Counted from the first letter of the stretch, positions 22,501 to 35,514 are shown. The stretch is 64,000 nucleotides of DNA from Argentina anserina (GCF_933775445.1 NC_065875.1:3472001-3536000), one strand, 5' to 3'. Made by a program: numbers and translations. The notes: generated from the letters alone by a model not told the origin.

Positions 22501-22509
22501 TTAACCTAA

Positions 22510-23413
22510 TAAAGAGAAAGAGAAATCGGATGTACCCTACCTTTCACTTTGTTCGGCCTTTCTGAAATTGGCTTTACAGTTCAGTGAAAGAGGAAAGAAG
22601 AAAGAAGGAAATAAGAGATAGTTTCTGGTGTTGGTGCGTGTGAAAGAGGAAATAAGAGATAGTATTTTTTTTCTTTTAATTATTATTTTTTATTATCTTT
22701 CTATGCGGGAAAAGTCCCCCCCCCCATTAATTTGTGTGGGAATATCCCCCCCCCCTTTTCATTATTGAATTGAAAGCCTATGTAAAAGTAAAAGACCTAT
22801 GAAACAACTACATATATATGTTGTCTAATAAGATGTTTTAACTTTCACTAAAGAAAAAATAGTTGATTAGACTACGCATACATGTCATCTAATAATTGAA
22901 ATGAAAGCCTATGTAAAATACCTATGAAACAACTACATATATATTTTGTCTAATTAGATGCCTTAACTACATACATGTCATCTAAGTTAATTTTTCTTTA
23001 ATTTATTGTTATATAATTGCTTCGATCGAGACTCATACTATCCCAAAAGTTTTTTGTTTTGTTTATAATGCGCATATTTCACTCTCGTAATCATATCAAA
23101 CGGTTGAACTTTCATTTTGTGATTTTTAGACATTTGAATCACAATTTCCATACTAATGTAGTACAACGTGTATACAAGGTTATATATTCACGCATACGTA
23201 TATCTTTCTAAACCAACAATATTGAGAACGACGAAATTGTAAGATTTGACCATATGACATGATCACTATTGCTAATAGAAGGTTCATTTAGTTTAAGAAT
23301 TTTGATCGAGTGAGTAATCAAGTCTCAATTGAGTGAATCGTCAATTCAACCTTATTATAACTTAATTAATTTTGTGTATGCGTACGTTACTCTACTAGGA
23401 GAGATGTCATAGA
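22510..23413. other. Non-coding right arm of the DNA transposon
   Basis: AT-rich DNA with two cytosine runs (near 22717 and 22746), paired variants of aacaactacatatatatgtt (about 22806 and 22926) and no gene. It probably includes the promoter of the Ulp1-like gene. It continues at 26303 beyond the solo LTR. Confidence 0.55.
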
Positions 23414-26302
23414 TGTAACGACCCCAAAATTTCAAGCTTAAAAACTCAAAATTTCAAAGTCGTTAAACACCAAACAATTTCAACGAATCGAAATCATTTA
23501 AAATGCCACAGCGGATCATCTCTGAGTTCAAAATACAACTCAGTTAAACCGATTATTACAACCCAAATTATAATTCAATATTATAACAAATGGAATTGCG
23601 TAATCCTCACTACAAACTCACAAGATAGTCACACAAAATCCTCACACAAGCTGGAGATAAATAACTTCAAGTCCTCTGAGCGGTCCGTCAATTCCCGCTA
23701 ATCCACACCTGCGGAGTTATCCACTACACCATCGAATTGGTGCACCGGGATTGTAAACACAAACCCGGTAAGCTTATAGCTCGTATGAGTAAAATGAAAA
23801 TATAATCGCATATCAATATATACGAAAAATCACAAATCATCAAATATAAATGCACTCATGAGTCAATGGACGGCCCATCTGGTCGTCCCAAAGAAATATG
23901 AAATAAAACACTCATGAGAAATTAAGTAACCCTTCTGGTTACCCAAATGCATTTATATTACGGGTACCAAGAACGCTGGTACACATCTGTTACCCCTCTC
24001 GTAATACACCGCCGATATTGGATAGCCACCCGCTACCCAACATCCAAAACAATCTGAGTACCCATGAGCAGATAACCACCCGTTACCTCACATGCAGTAC
24101 TAAGGCAAACAGACTAGAGCTCTAACTGTATCGTAACTTTCGCCCGGCCAAAGGCTAGGTTCCGACTTGCCAAACACGTACAATAATCTCACATCATATT
24201 GTACCAAAAATCAAATCCGAAGACAAATCCACATTTTAACAATCTCCATGTTAAAATCACGTACAATAATCTCACATCATATTGTACAAATCAAAATCAC
24301 ATGCTCGATATATAATCTCGTCATCAAAATGACATAATCACGATAAAATCATAACAGTATATTATATAGCAAACTATATATATGTACATATTTACCATTT
24401 ATACAATATATATATAATCCATTATATCATATACATGTCATATTTCATAAACACGTCCGAAGACAAAAACTCATCCGAAGACAAAACATTTTAACAAACT
24501 CATGTTAAAACCACGTACAATAATCACACCTCATATTGTACAAAAATCAAATCACATGCTCAATATTTAATTCTCGTTATTCGAAATGACCAATTCCAAT
24601 GAATTCATAACAGTATATAATATAGCAAATTATATATATATATATGTACTTATTACCATTTATACAATATATATGTAATCCACTATATTGTATACATGTC
24701 GTAATTCAATATTAAAAACTCTTAAAAAATCTTGAATCACCGCAAGGGTAGATTCGTAAATAAGTGAGATTTTACTCACCTTATCGACTCGAGCGTAATT
24801 CCACAATTTCCGAAGATAATTCCTTTCCTTGATTTATCGATCACCTTGAAAAGATAAGAAAAGAATTTAGAAACATTTCGTAAACCTTTAAATGCCGAAA
24901 CAGTAATAAACTGTTACTGTTCAGCATTTTTTGGGTTTTACGAAGTTACTGTTCACGGGTACTGTTCATGTATTACTGTACAAATACACAAATAATACGT
25001 ATTCATGTCCGTATACATACTGTTTACGTATACATACTATTCAAATGTAAATACAAACTCAATAAATAAAATTTACTAAATTACCTTTTACAAATTACTG
25101 AAAGTAATTTATATTTACATTTACTGTACGTAAAATTTAATTTACATTTACCGTACGTAAATAAAATTTACATTTACATTTACTGTACGTAAGTAAATTA
25201 CCAAAATACCCTTCTGGAATACTGTTCACGCGCCGCCGCACGTGGCGGCGCGTGGGGTGCACGCGCCACCTCCGGCAGGCCGCGCGTGGGGCACATGCGC
25301 CGAGCCCAGGGACGGCGCGTAGCACGCCACCGCTGCCCCATTCCTCCCCCTTTTTCCCCCCTCTTCTCCGCCACGGCCTCACGCCGCCTCCTACTCTCTC
25401 CACGCACTGACACGCGCCACCTAAGGCGGCGGTGTTCACCATTCCACTCCCTCCTCCGATCTCCTCCAAAATCACTCCATTTTGAATCCCAAAATCACAA
25501 CAACAATCATCACAACCAATTAAAATCAAACCCTCACCTAATTCATCGTCTTGGAAGCACTAGAGTTCGTCGGATCGACCGTGCTCGAATCGTGGTGAGG
25601 AGCGGTGCGGCGTCGAGTTCCCCTCCGAGCGTAGGTGGTACTGCGGTTGAAGAGCGGCGGTGATGCACCTGCCTTCAACCCTAGCTCGATCGGAGGAAGC
25701 TTGGGCGGCGGCAGTGTGTCGCAGCATATGTAGGGCTCGGCGTAGCTTCCCGGCGAAGCAGGATATCGCGTCTTGCCTAGGAGAGGGAGGGGTCGAGCTC
25801 GCGGTGGCCTAGAGTGTGGCGGTGTGAGCCACGGAGGCCGGAGATGCCAGATTGCAGAGGAGAATTTTTTTGAGAGAGAAAGGGAGCTCGGGCCGAGAGA
25901 GAGAGGGAGGGAGGCGGAAGTGAAGAGAGAGATAGGGTTTTCCAATTATGGAAACCCTAATCTCAAAAATGCCCTTTTATACTTGTTTCCAAAATCGGAA
26001 TTGAACTTTCGACGTTAATAACTTTTACGTCCGATGTCCGATTCGAACGCGTCACATGTCCACGCACTCGTATCGACGAGCTCTACAACTTTTGTGAAGG
26101 AAGTTTTCGCAACCGCGCGACGGAATAAAAGTCGATATATACGTTGCGGAAACGTAACGTTTTTTGAATTAAACGTTCCGAGAACGTTCCGGTTTCTCGT
26201 TTCATAACGTTGCAACCACTCACACTCATTCTAATTAAATTTCACAATTTTATGGAATTCAAATCAAACTCAAATGTTGTTTGAAAAATTAGGGTTATTA
26301 CA
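23414..26302 (-). mobile_element. Solo LTR (2.9 kb), Tekay-like family, TSD ATAGA
   Basis: 2889 bp starting TGTAACGACCCC and ending GGTTATTACA on the + strand; ATAGA is duplicated at 23409-23413 and 26303-26307. It is the reverse-orientation relative of 34280-37163. Recognisable parts are the promoter-side end (near 26000-26300), a GC-rich leader-like block (25200-25900) with CT-rich runs, and an AT-rich remainder with gtaacaga-type and acgtacaataatctcacatc repeats. No internal retrotransposon domain is present, so it arose by recombination between LTRs. Short ORFs inside are not genes. Confidence 0.92.
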
Positions 26303-27323
26303 ATAGATGATCAGAAGATAAACATACGTACACATTTTTGTATTAGTTCATTATGCTAATCTCTATGTATGAGAGTAAATTTCTTAATCACAAATCCGAA
26401 AATAAGTTCAGACGGAGTAGTTAAAATAAACCTTATAACTTAATTACTTTTGTGTATACGTTATTCTATTAGAAGCGACGTCACATATAATCGGAAGATA
26501 AACCTACACATTTTTGTATTAGTTCATTATGCTAATCTCTATGCATGAGAGTAAATTTCTTAATTACAAATCCGGAAATAAGTTCTGACAAAATAGTTAA
26601 TTAAGAGCATTTCCGTTTTATATATAATTGGCATATTGTTGATTCCAACCAATTGTTTTCCTCATGAGACGACATAATTATGTTGTTTGAATTTATATAA
26701 CATTTTCAAATTTCTAACCATGCTATATTGTGGGAGCTTCTTACCAAATGAAAGGGCGGGAAACATTTTATTTAGACGACATAAATATGTCGTTATAGTA
26801 AATGTTGTAAAAGTGCGGGAAAGCTTCCCACCTTTTTTTGACTAAGTGTGGAAAAGCTTGAAACCCTCAAGCAAGATTGATAAAAGGCCAAATTTCATAT
26901 TTCTCTTTCAAACCACAAGATTATGTCGTCTATATCTTCAACTAAAATTGAAAATTTTTAGGTATCATCATACGAAACTTAATTGTCATTGTTTCTTTGT
27001 CCTTTGAAAGCTTGAAACCCTCGGGTAAGATTGAAAAACCAAATTTCATACTTTTTTTTCAGACCACAGAATTATGTCGTCTATATCTTCAACTAAAATT
27101 AAGAATTTTTAAGTTTCATCACACGACACTGAATTGTCAATGTTACTATCTAAAATTTCAACTCAAACTAATATTTTTTTGATTATATCGCACGACAGTT
27201 ATTTGTCATCTAACTACTATATGAACTTTGTGCATGACATATATCCATTATTTGTCGTCTTAGTGACCTAAGAAACTAACTTATGTCATCTTTCTCATGT
27301 CGTGTGATGACAATATTGGCATA
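26303..27323. repeat. Right subterminal repeats of the DNA transposon
   Basis: A pair of units of about 145 bp spacing (near 26890-27000 and 27035-27145) share ttatgtcgtctatatcttca and the phrase catcacacgac. A second direct duplication (about 26325-26410 and 26490-26600) shares tgtattagttcattatgcta. atgtcgt/acgacat motifs continue to the terminal inverted repeat. No gene. Confidence 0.75.
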
Positions 27324-28132
27324 GTATTAATTGGTGTTTTAGAAGCTCAGTCTATTGCAGCACCTACTTCGATACTTCATTCCCCGAACCCTAGCTGAAT
27401 AAGTCACACATTAGAAGTCTTGGTCTTCTTGTATTGGAGTAATGGCAGTAGCTGGTGTCTTAAGAGACTTGGACCATGTCCCGGTCATCTTTTGGACGTA
27501 CTCTTATAGTAAGCGGAGTCTTGATCATTTTTTTTAAGCATGCCGGCCGGAACTGAATACGTATGCACGTCATGACAGATTAATACTTTTCTCTTACGGT
27601 TCAATGTACGTGTTTGAAGAAGTTTCGACCGTTCGACCACACGTAGCTCGATCACCTTAATTGGTGTTATAGAAGCAAGTCTCTTGCAGCACCTACTTCG
27701 ATACTTCATTCCCCGAACCCTAGATGAATAAATCACCCATCAGAAGTCTTGGTCTTCTTGTATTGGAGTAATGACAGTAGCCGGTGTCTTAAAAGACTTG
27801 GACCATGTCCCGGTCCACTTTTGAACGTACACTTAAAGTAAGCGGAGTCTTGATCATTTGTTTTCAAGTATGTATAAACTATAAACCCTAACGCCTCGAC
27901 CAAATTAATTAAAATTACTAGAAACCGTAAAAAATTTCGTTTATTAATTGACCGGTGTTCATATATAAATTGTATTGAACCACATGAAGTCCGTCTGTCT
28001 ATATATATAAAGCTCGATCAGCAGCTAGCACCACTGCCTTCTGGTCATACATTATATTATAATGAATGTAGCCAGAATTCCACAAAATTATTAGCAGTTA
28101 CTTTACCTAGACACACAGACACAGACATAAAT
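27324..28132 (+). promoter_or_regulatory. Promoter of the broken EF-hand/ZZ copy
   Basis: It matches 47980-48771 closely. It contains the second half of a tandem duplication of about 320 bp (block catgccggccggaactgaat at 27540 and, before the transposon, at 8486). A TATA-like tatatatataaagctcgatc lies near 28000, about 130 bp before the ATG. Confidence 0.7.
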
Positions 28133-28588
28133 ATGGAAGAATTACGTGAAGTAGCTTTAGCATACTATGACAATTGCACGCCAGAACTTCGGGGAAAGAC
28201 ATGGGAGTTCTTTTAATCCATGGATACGAACGATGATGGCCGTATCAGTCGAGGGGAGTTCAATGAATTCCTCCGTCAGACAGGCAACAACAACATCATT
28301 GCTGACCCAGAACTCTTTGAAAAGCTCGACCGCAACGGTGACCGAGGACTGGATTTCGAAGAAGCACTCACTTTCTACTATATTATCAAAACTGGGTACA
28401 ACTGGTGTCGAGGTCGAGGCTGCAACATGTACCTCTCCGGGCTCTATTTTTCGTGTATCCAGTGCTTTGAAGCAGCCAATTCCTCTATTTTTGATTTATG
28501 TTCTGCTTGCCATGGCAGTCGGAACTTTACGCACCACCACCCACTTTTCCTGCAGAATCACATATTGCTATATTACAAAAGAGGACCA
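28133..28588 (+). pseudogene. EF-hand/ZZ gene copy 1, truncated and with early stop
   Basis: This is exon 1 of the gene at 48772-50870, nearly identical. Codon 28, CAA (Gln) in the intact copy, is TAA here (28214-28216). Beyond the stop the frame continues unbroken through both EF-hand loops (DTNDDGRISRGE, DRNGDRGLDFEE) and the Cys-rich ZZ-like part. After AAAAGAGGACCA homology ends at about 28588 and unrelated DNA follows; exons 2-4 are missing. It could make only a 27-residue peptide, or a shortened protein from the Met at 28220. Confidence 0.93.
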
Positions 28589-28619
28589 CTGGCCCATAAA
28601 GCTTAATGTGGCGGCGCGA

Positions 28620-29741
28620 GAACACCACGAGCTGCTGTAGGAGGGTGGCGCGTGAGCCGTGTTTTTTAACTGTAATTCACCTGTTGTTATGCGGGTTGTG
28701 TTCTAAGCACATTGTTATACCACTAGGTGCCCGACGAAACAAGTGAGGGAATCTCACTTAGTGTTGTGGAAGTTGCACGCAGAATTTAAAGTGAGTAAAT
28801 CTCACTATGACAAGTCTACTATTGGCGGCGACTTGCATTTACGTTAAGATACTTTTAAGTTAATGTTACGATTTCTCCAAATTGAGTGACATGTGACGTC
28901 GATATAATATAGAGAGTCATGTATGTGTACTAAAATGGTAAATACAATACACGTATACGGTTCGCTATATTATATATGTTACGGTTTTCATTTAAATTAT
29001 GCAATCTTTATTGTTTTCGATTAATTGTGACGGATGAGACCGGAAGGGAAGAAAATGTACCTTCCGGTATAATGGATTATTGGTGTGATTGTTATATAAA
29101 TTGTTGTGTAAGAGTCGCTTGGTTTTAGTATGATATAAACATGTGTGGATTGTTATATTGTACGTGGTTTTAATATTGAGTCTTGTTAAAACGTTTTCTG
29201 GTTTTCGGACTTGGTGGAAGCATTTAAATCGGGAACCAAGCCTTTGGCTGGGTGTTGATTACAATCAATTAGAGCTCTAGTATGTATGTCGTTATACAGG
29301 ATGAGGGGTTACCAAATGGGCTACCCGGATGTCATGAGTACACATTTTTTTAAAATATTAAGTGTTACGTTTCCTTTGTTTTGTGATGTATGTTTAAATG
29401 CCAGTTTACTCATACGGGCTGAAAAACTTACTGAGTTTGTGTTTATAATCCCGGTGCACCAAATGCAGGTGGCGGTCAACATGCTTTGAAAGCTTACACA
29501 TAGGATTTTCTGAGAGATCCCCTCATTTGTTTTTGGTGAGGATTGAGTGAATATTACATTTTCCAATTGTTTTGATACTTGTGTATATAAATTGGTAATG
29601 TATTATTCAAGTCGACTGAGTCGTAATTCAACACAGTTTCGATATACTGTTGTTGTATGATGGTTTCAATATATTTGGAATTATGTTAGAGTTTTCATGG
29701 CTTCGAATTCAAATTTTTATCAATTGAATTTCAGGGCTGTG
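28620..29741 (+). repeat. 3' part of a Tekay-like LTR
   Basis: It matches the distal part of the LTR at 46155-47224: tcactatgacaagtctac, cgttttctggttttcgga, aatcccggtgcaccaaa, and the end ctgtgaca. The 5' part, with promoter, is missing. Its left side abuts the truncated EF-hand/ZZ copy and its right side abuts copia pol, so the surrounding DNA has been deleted on one side. Confidence 0.8.
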
Positions 29742-30802
29742 ACAAGAATAACGAAGAAAAATACATGCATCTGATATAGAAAGGATTTCCAAAAACATGA
29801 AAATAACTTACATCGGGTTTCTGAAAACTCATGAAACACACCGTAATCTAGACAATATTTAAAAATTTTGGAATGTTTAAATTCAGTTCCATTGTCAGAT
29901 CTAATTCTAGCAATTTGTAAATTATTTTGTTGTGTTTCCACTACCAATTGTTTACTCATTTTTCAAAAGAATCAATGCATCACTCTTATCCTTTAGAAAA
30001 TAAACCCAAGTAAAACGAGAATAATCATCAACTACAACAAAAATATATTCTTACCTACCATACTTACTATAGCAGATGGTCCCATTAAGTCCATATGTAA
30101 CAATTCCAATGGTTGAGATGAGGATGAAACATTCACAACTTTATGATTTGCACGAGTTTGTTTACCTGTTTTACATCCTCCACACATAACATCAATACAA
30201 CCACTTAATGTAGGTAAATGTCTTACTAATTCTTTACTAGATAATCTAAGTAAATCCTGAAAGTTTAAATGACCAAGACGCTTATGCCAAAGTTTCATGG
30301 TTTCCTCAACTGAATTAGTCATGAAACACGATTTCAAGTTGTTAGATTTCAAGTTAGAGGCAACATGATAACAATTATCTCCTAATCTATTTCCTCCCAT
30401 CACAACTGTACCATCTTTGTCAAAGACAACACAATGACGTTTATTAAACCAGACATCCTCATACTCATCAGCTAATTGACTAACACTAATAAGGTTTTCA
30501 GATAAACCTTCAACATAAAAAACGTTATTTAAGCAAGTAAGATCGTGATATTTGATTGAGCCTTTCCTTTTTATTTTTGCTTTCCTCCCGTCTCCAAAAG
30601 TGATCGCACCTAACACACCTAATTCTTTTAAGTTAGAAAACCAATGTTTGTTACCACACATGTGTCTAGAGCAACCACTGTCAATATACCAAGTGTCTTC
30701 ATGTCTAGCAGATAAAGCAGTAATAACAACATTACAAGTAACCTCAATTTCATCCAATTCATAATCTATATCAATACAACACAGATTACAAAAAGCTTCC
30801 AT
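29742..30802 (-). pseudogene. pol: Copia pol fragment: protease and start of integrase
   Basis: The first part is an open frame of 256 codons (30802-30032). It contains the aspartic protease motif WYIDSGCSRHMCG, the sequence YVEGLSENLISVSQL typical of copia pol, and the GAG-pre-integrase zinc module with LWHKRLGHLNFQDL and MCGGCKTGKQTR. Integrase starts with HMDLMGP (first catalytic Asp). Past a frame break it continues to IRSDNGTEFKHSKIFKYC (about 29900) with the second Asp, then is cut off by the LTR junction at 29741. Reverse transcriptase and RNase H are lost. Confidence 0.88.
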
Positions 30803-30861
30803 AGAATCTTCATTATCTTTTTTCCTCTAAACTTTCTTACCTTGATATCTCTTAGCAACGT

Positions 30862-31476
30862 TCACACCATGTTTAGTTTCTTCATAAGATTTAGACAAAC
30901 CAACAATATAAGAGATATCAAGTAAAATTGACTATGTTCTTCCAACTTACTTCGAATATCTTTAATATATTTCTCATACCTGTCATCTGAGTTGGCAACA
31001 TTTGAGTTGAAAGAGGTCTGAACATTTTCAGTTTTTTCATGTTCTCCAAAGTATTTTTCACATTCCTTCGAACCAGATTCATCATCTCTCATTTTTAAAG
31101 CATCTATCTCAGAGTAATATTGTTGTAATCTTTGTTCTTTTACAATATCATTACCTTCATTTAAAACACATAATTTGTCCCAAACCTGTTTGGCCGTGAC
31201 ACAGTTCTGAACTCTTTTCTTTTCATCTCTTCTCATTGATGCATAAAGAGCATTCAGAGCCTTGTGATTTCCTGCACTAGCCTTAATCTCTTTTTCAATC
31301 CACTCATCTTTATCCTTTAATTCACCAGTGCATTTACCTTCAGTAGCTTTTGAATCAACTTCTTTCGTTGGAGGTTTCCATCCACGTTCAACACTCCTCC
31401 ATGCATGAAAATCAATACCATATATAAAGGATCTCACTTGAAGCTTCCAATGAGCGAAATCCATACTTTTAAGCAT
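30862..31476 (-). pseudogene. gag: Copia gag fragment (UBN2-type)
   Basis: A frame of 204 codons starting LKSMDFAHWKLQVRSFIYGI, then ALNALYASMRRDEKKRVQNC and AKQVWDKLCVLNEG, all typical of copia gag polyproteins. The frame closes before the zinc knuckle; another part of gag with the knuckle is not seen before pol, so this region is shortened or shifted. Confidence 0.85.
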
Positions 31477-31540
31477 AAGAGGTTGATTTAATCCTTGACG
31501 TTCGACCTTGAGCTAGATCTACCGGACACCTCCAGCACCT

Positions 31541-31552
31541 GCTCTGATACCA
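31541..31552 (-). other. Primer-binding site of copia element 1
   Basis: TGGTATCAGAGC on the minus strand, two bases inside the LTR end at 31555: the classical initiator-Met tRNA site. Confidence 0.9.
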
Positions 31553-34500
31553 AATGAAAATACAAGATAGAAAAACAACGAGTAATAACAGCGGAATATG
31601 TAGAAGATTTGTACTTTTATATTGAATAAATGATATTATAATGATTACACCTTAATCAATAATAATAGAGTAATGCTAAATGGACCACCAATTATTGAAC
31701 CACCTATGGACCACCTGATGTGGCAGCTGATATGGCATGCCTACATCAGCAAAATAAAAAATTTGTTTTTCATTATTCTTTGGTTTTTTTATTCCGAAAA
31801 TTATTTTCTATTCCATTTTTTATTTTCCTTATTTATCCATAAAACCCTATCTCTTTATATCTTACTCATCCTTTTAAACAATACAAAATTATCTGTTTCA
31901 ACAGACGTTGTTCTACACCCTATGTTCTCCTCTCAACGATTCATCCCCCCCCACCTTCTAGTTGATTGAATTCCCAATTTGATTTCAGAATTTTAACAAA
32001 AACTTTTATCTATTCTAAAAGTTTGTTTTTTTTTCTTTTTCATAACATGTATGAACTTTAGGTTTTGACGGATCATAACTGGAATTGAATTGGGATTTTC
32101 TTATTTCTCAAAGGGCTAGTTTTGAGAAACATACTCTTTACTTATTACTATCATACTCATAGTTGCGTTTTTTAATTTCTCAAAGGCTTCGTTATGAGTA
32201 TCATACTCTTAACCTCTTCGCTTAGCTTCTATCGATCATCTCTTTTTCAGTTAATTAGTTTATGAGTTCACAAGCTATGTTACAAGAATTATATCTTGTA
32301 ATCAGCCAAAACGAGGTCGGCATGTATCATATCTTTTGTGTTTGACTTCAAAACTTTAATCAATTTGTTGAACGATTGAATTGAAATTTGTCATTTAAGA
32401 CATACATATATACTCAATGATTCATAACATTCGAAGGGAAGTGAGATTAGATTAAGGACTTAAGACTACGGAAGAGGTCACTATATAAAGTGCCTACCTT
32501 GAAATGGTGCAGCTAGACATGAATATAGACCATGAACTAGATATGTTTAGAGTTTTGGTTGATGACATTTTAATGTTAGCAATAAGCTCTTAGGACGTGT
32601 AGGGTTTGGTACCAAAAGCCTCTAGACAATATGAGTCGGACAATATACACCTTGTATTGCATCATGATCTTATCATATACATACTCAATACTCAGTGTCT
32701 CATGTTACTTACAAAATCCTTATGTTTCTTATGACAAATGTTGTTATGTGAATAAAAAAGACAAAAACAAATGAAAGAAATCTCTACTATAATGTGAGAA
32801 AAAAAATATTTCAACTGGAATATAAGTTACACAAAAGAAAATGTAAAACAAAATATGAATTTCAGCAACATCAATTGGAATATGTAAGCTCTGCCCCTGG
32901 TCAATGTTGTAATCAAATAAGATCACCTGGTTTACCTACATCAAATCAATTTTACAGCATTATATACAAAAACATTCACAAAATAATAACTTACTAAATA
33001 GAGTTTGAACACATATATACCTTTTGTCAATTTTGTTTCCATCAAAATGTTTCCAATAGTCTTTTCGATGGTATACGAACTCTTCCGGTATTGCCACTTG
33101 CGGAGGTTGAAATGTCCTATAGAAAAATAGGACACAATGTTTCATAAGATAAACTATTTTCTAGGCTTAGAAACTACAATATGACACTACAAAATAAAAG
33201 CTAGACATTTTACCTTCACTCCTTCTCCTTCATTATTTTGCTTTTTGCATGCTGCAGACTTACTTCTTCCATTTTGTTTGTTTTTGACTCCTTTCTCTTG
33301 TTCTTTCTCAGAGTCATTTTTTTCCAAGTGTTGGTGACTTGATGCGCTTGAACTCTACAAAAACAAAATAACAATACTTGATACATTATTATTCAAATTC
33401 AAACAAAGCTCAACCTCTGTTTTAAAATAATAAATAAAAGAAATTAAACATTATAAGCTGCATACCTTCCGTCCAGATTCTTTTTTAGCACCAGTCTCAC
33501 CATTTTTTTTCTTTTGTTTTCTTTTTTGTTTCTTTCTTACCTCTTCCTCTACCTTAGACACCTTCCTTTTAGATGGTGGCCGGCCTTTTCTCTTCTTAAC
33601 TAGTGGAGTAAGTATGTGCTGACTTGGATTTGAAATACCATCAACTTCGCACCCATTAGTATTGATAGGTGACCCAGGCACTGGTTCAACACCCTCACAA
33701 GCGCCAGAGGTGTTGGACTCGTGTTTGGATAGTTCATCTTTTAGGTTGTTCAAGCAAGACAAAACTATCATACACTTATCTTCAGAATTATACGCTAATT
33801 CCTTAATATCGTCAAAGTTCTTTTACATTTTGTCAGGCCTTTGTTAGTTAGGTCTAGCATCCCATCCGCCATAACTGATTTTAACCATTGTGTGACATCT
33901 GTTCACATCCTTTCTCCATCTTCTCATGATATATTTGTCAAGAATCATGGTTTTCTTATTACGAATCAAAACATATATCGCATGTCTGCATAGTATACCT
34001 CTAAACTGGAAGAGGCAACAATTATGCAGTTGCCTCTTCATCTCTCCAACCTTGATATCTTCAGAAATTATGTACTCTGAAACTGAGTTATCCACTTCAA
34101 CAGAAATGAAGTCACAATACATTTTACTAGTTAATTCATCTAGAAACTCTTTAAACTTTGAAATTGTGTAAATATCGTGTTCTTTCCATGTCATAATGAG
34201 TTGCACCAAGAAGACTATATGAGAAACACTTAAAATCTTCACGGTTTTCTTTCTCCACCTTACTTCTCAGTGCCTTTTCTGTAATAACCCTAAATTTCAA
34301 ACAATATTTAAGTTTGATTTGAATTCTATAAAATTTGGAATTTTAATATGACTGAATGTGATTGGTTGCGACGTTATAAAACGAACGACGGATACGTTCT
34401 CGGAACGTTTAATTTGAAAAACGTTACGTTTCCGCAACGTATATATCGACTTTTATTCCGTCGATCGGTTGCGAAAACTTCCTTCACGAAAGTTGTAGAG

Positions 34501-35514
34501 CTCGTCGATACGAGTTCGAGAGTATGTGACGCGTTCTAATCGGTTGTCGGACGTAGAAGTTATTGACGTCAGAAGTTAGTTTCTGATTTTGGAAACTGAT
34601 ATATATATAGATGTTAACTGTTAGGGTTTCCAAATTGGAAACTCTCTCTTTCTCTCTCATTTCCTCCGCCTCCCTTCTTTTCTCTCTCTCTCTCTCTCTC
34701 TCGGGTCGATCTCTCCCTCGAGTCGATCTCCCTCTCCGATCTCCGCCCCTGTCCTTCGAGGCTTGCACCGCCGCTCCTACGGCCTTGCGAGCTCCGCAGC
34801 AAGCAACCCTGAGCTCCCCCGCACCGTGCCTCACTGCCACGATCATCGCCGCTGCATCACGCATCGTCATCGTCATCGTCACGCATCGTCATCGCCGCTG
34901 CATCTCCTACTTGGCACCACCTACAATCGGAGGGGAACCAAACGCCGCACCTCACCTCATCTTGACTCAAACACGATTGACTCCGAGGCTATCGAGACGT
35001 CGATTAGGTGAGGGCTTGATTTTATTTGGTTGTGTTGATTGTTGTTGTGAATTTGGTTTGAATCGGAGGTGAATTGATGGAGGATCGGAGGAGGAGGAGA
35101 GTTAGGGATGCCGCCGCCTTAGGCGGCGCGTGTGGAGGCGTGGGGTGGCGTAGGGGCTGCCTAGGATCGGAGGAAGGAAGAGGGGAGAAATGAGAAGGGT
35201 TTTGGGGTGGTGGTGACATCACATGCGCCGGTTTTGGGCTCGGCGCGTGGGCCCCACGCGCGGCCTGCCGGAGGTGGCACGTGTACCCCACGCGCCGCCA
35301 CGTGCGGCGGTGTGACAGTGTTTTCCGATAGGGGGTATTTTGGTAATTTACTTAAATATAAATGTAAATTTTATTTACTACGGTAAATGTAATTAAATTT
35401 TACCTTCGGTAAATGTAAATATAAATTACTTTCAGTAAATGTAAAAAGTAATTTGTAAAAAGTAATTAGTAAAATTTATTTACTGAGATTGTATTTACAT
35501 TTAAATAGTACGTA

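Larger units (their letters stand above)
8598..27323. mobile_element. 18.7 kb TIR DNA transposon, host of nested elements
   Basis: The left end reads TATGCCAACATTGTC, then TTCACACGACAT; the right end is the inverted match TATGCCAATATTGTC, then ATCACACGACAT. The uninterrupted sequence at about 47976-47990 (gctcgatcaccttaattggt) is the empty site in the duplicate unit. Subtracting the Tat element and the solo LTR leaves about 4.9 kb. That core has subterminal arrays rich in atgtcgt/acgacat on both sides and one Ulp1-like protease gene. No transposase frame remains, so the element looks non-autonomous. Ulp1-like genes and dense subterminal repeats are known in CACTA and Mutator elements, but the ends do not read CACTA and no clean target duplication is seen: a few bases differ from the empty site at the junction. 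The superfamily is unresolved. Confidence 0.8.

Noticed and set aside
25286..25663. GC-rich frame of 125 codons inside the solo LTR
   Set aside because: The matching region of the other solo LTR does not keep this frame. It is leader-like DNA with high GC content, not a gene.
8598..27323. Naming the large transposon CACTA because of its Ulp1-like gene
   Set aside because: Neither end reads CACTA and no 3 bp duplication is evident; superfamily left open.
34611..35072. Frame of 153 codons with Leu/Ser/Arg-rich start
   Set aside because: Encoded by the CT-rich leader of the solo LTR; the relative at 25286-25950 has no matching frame.
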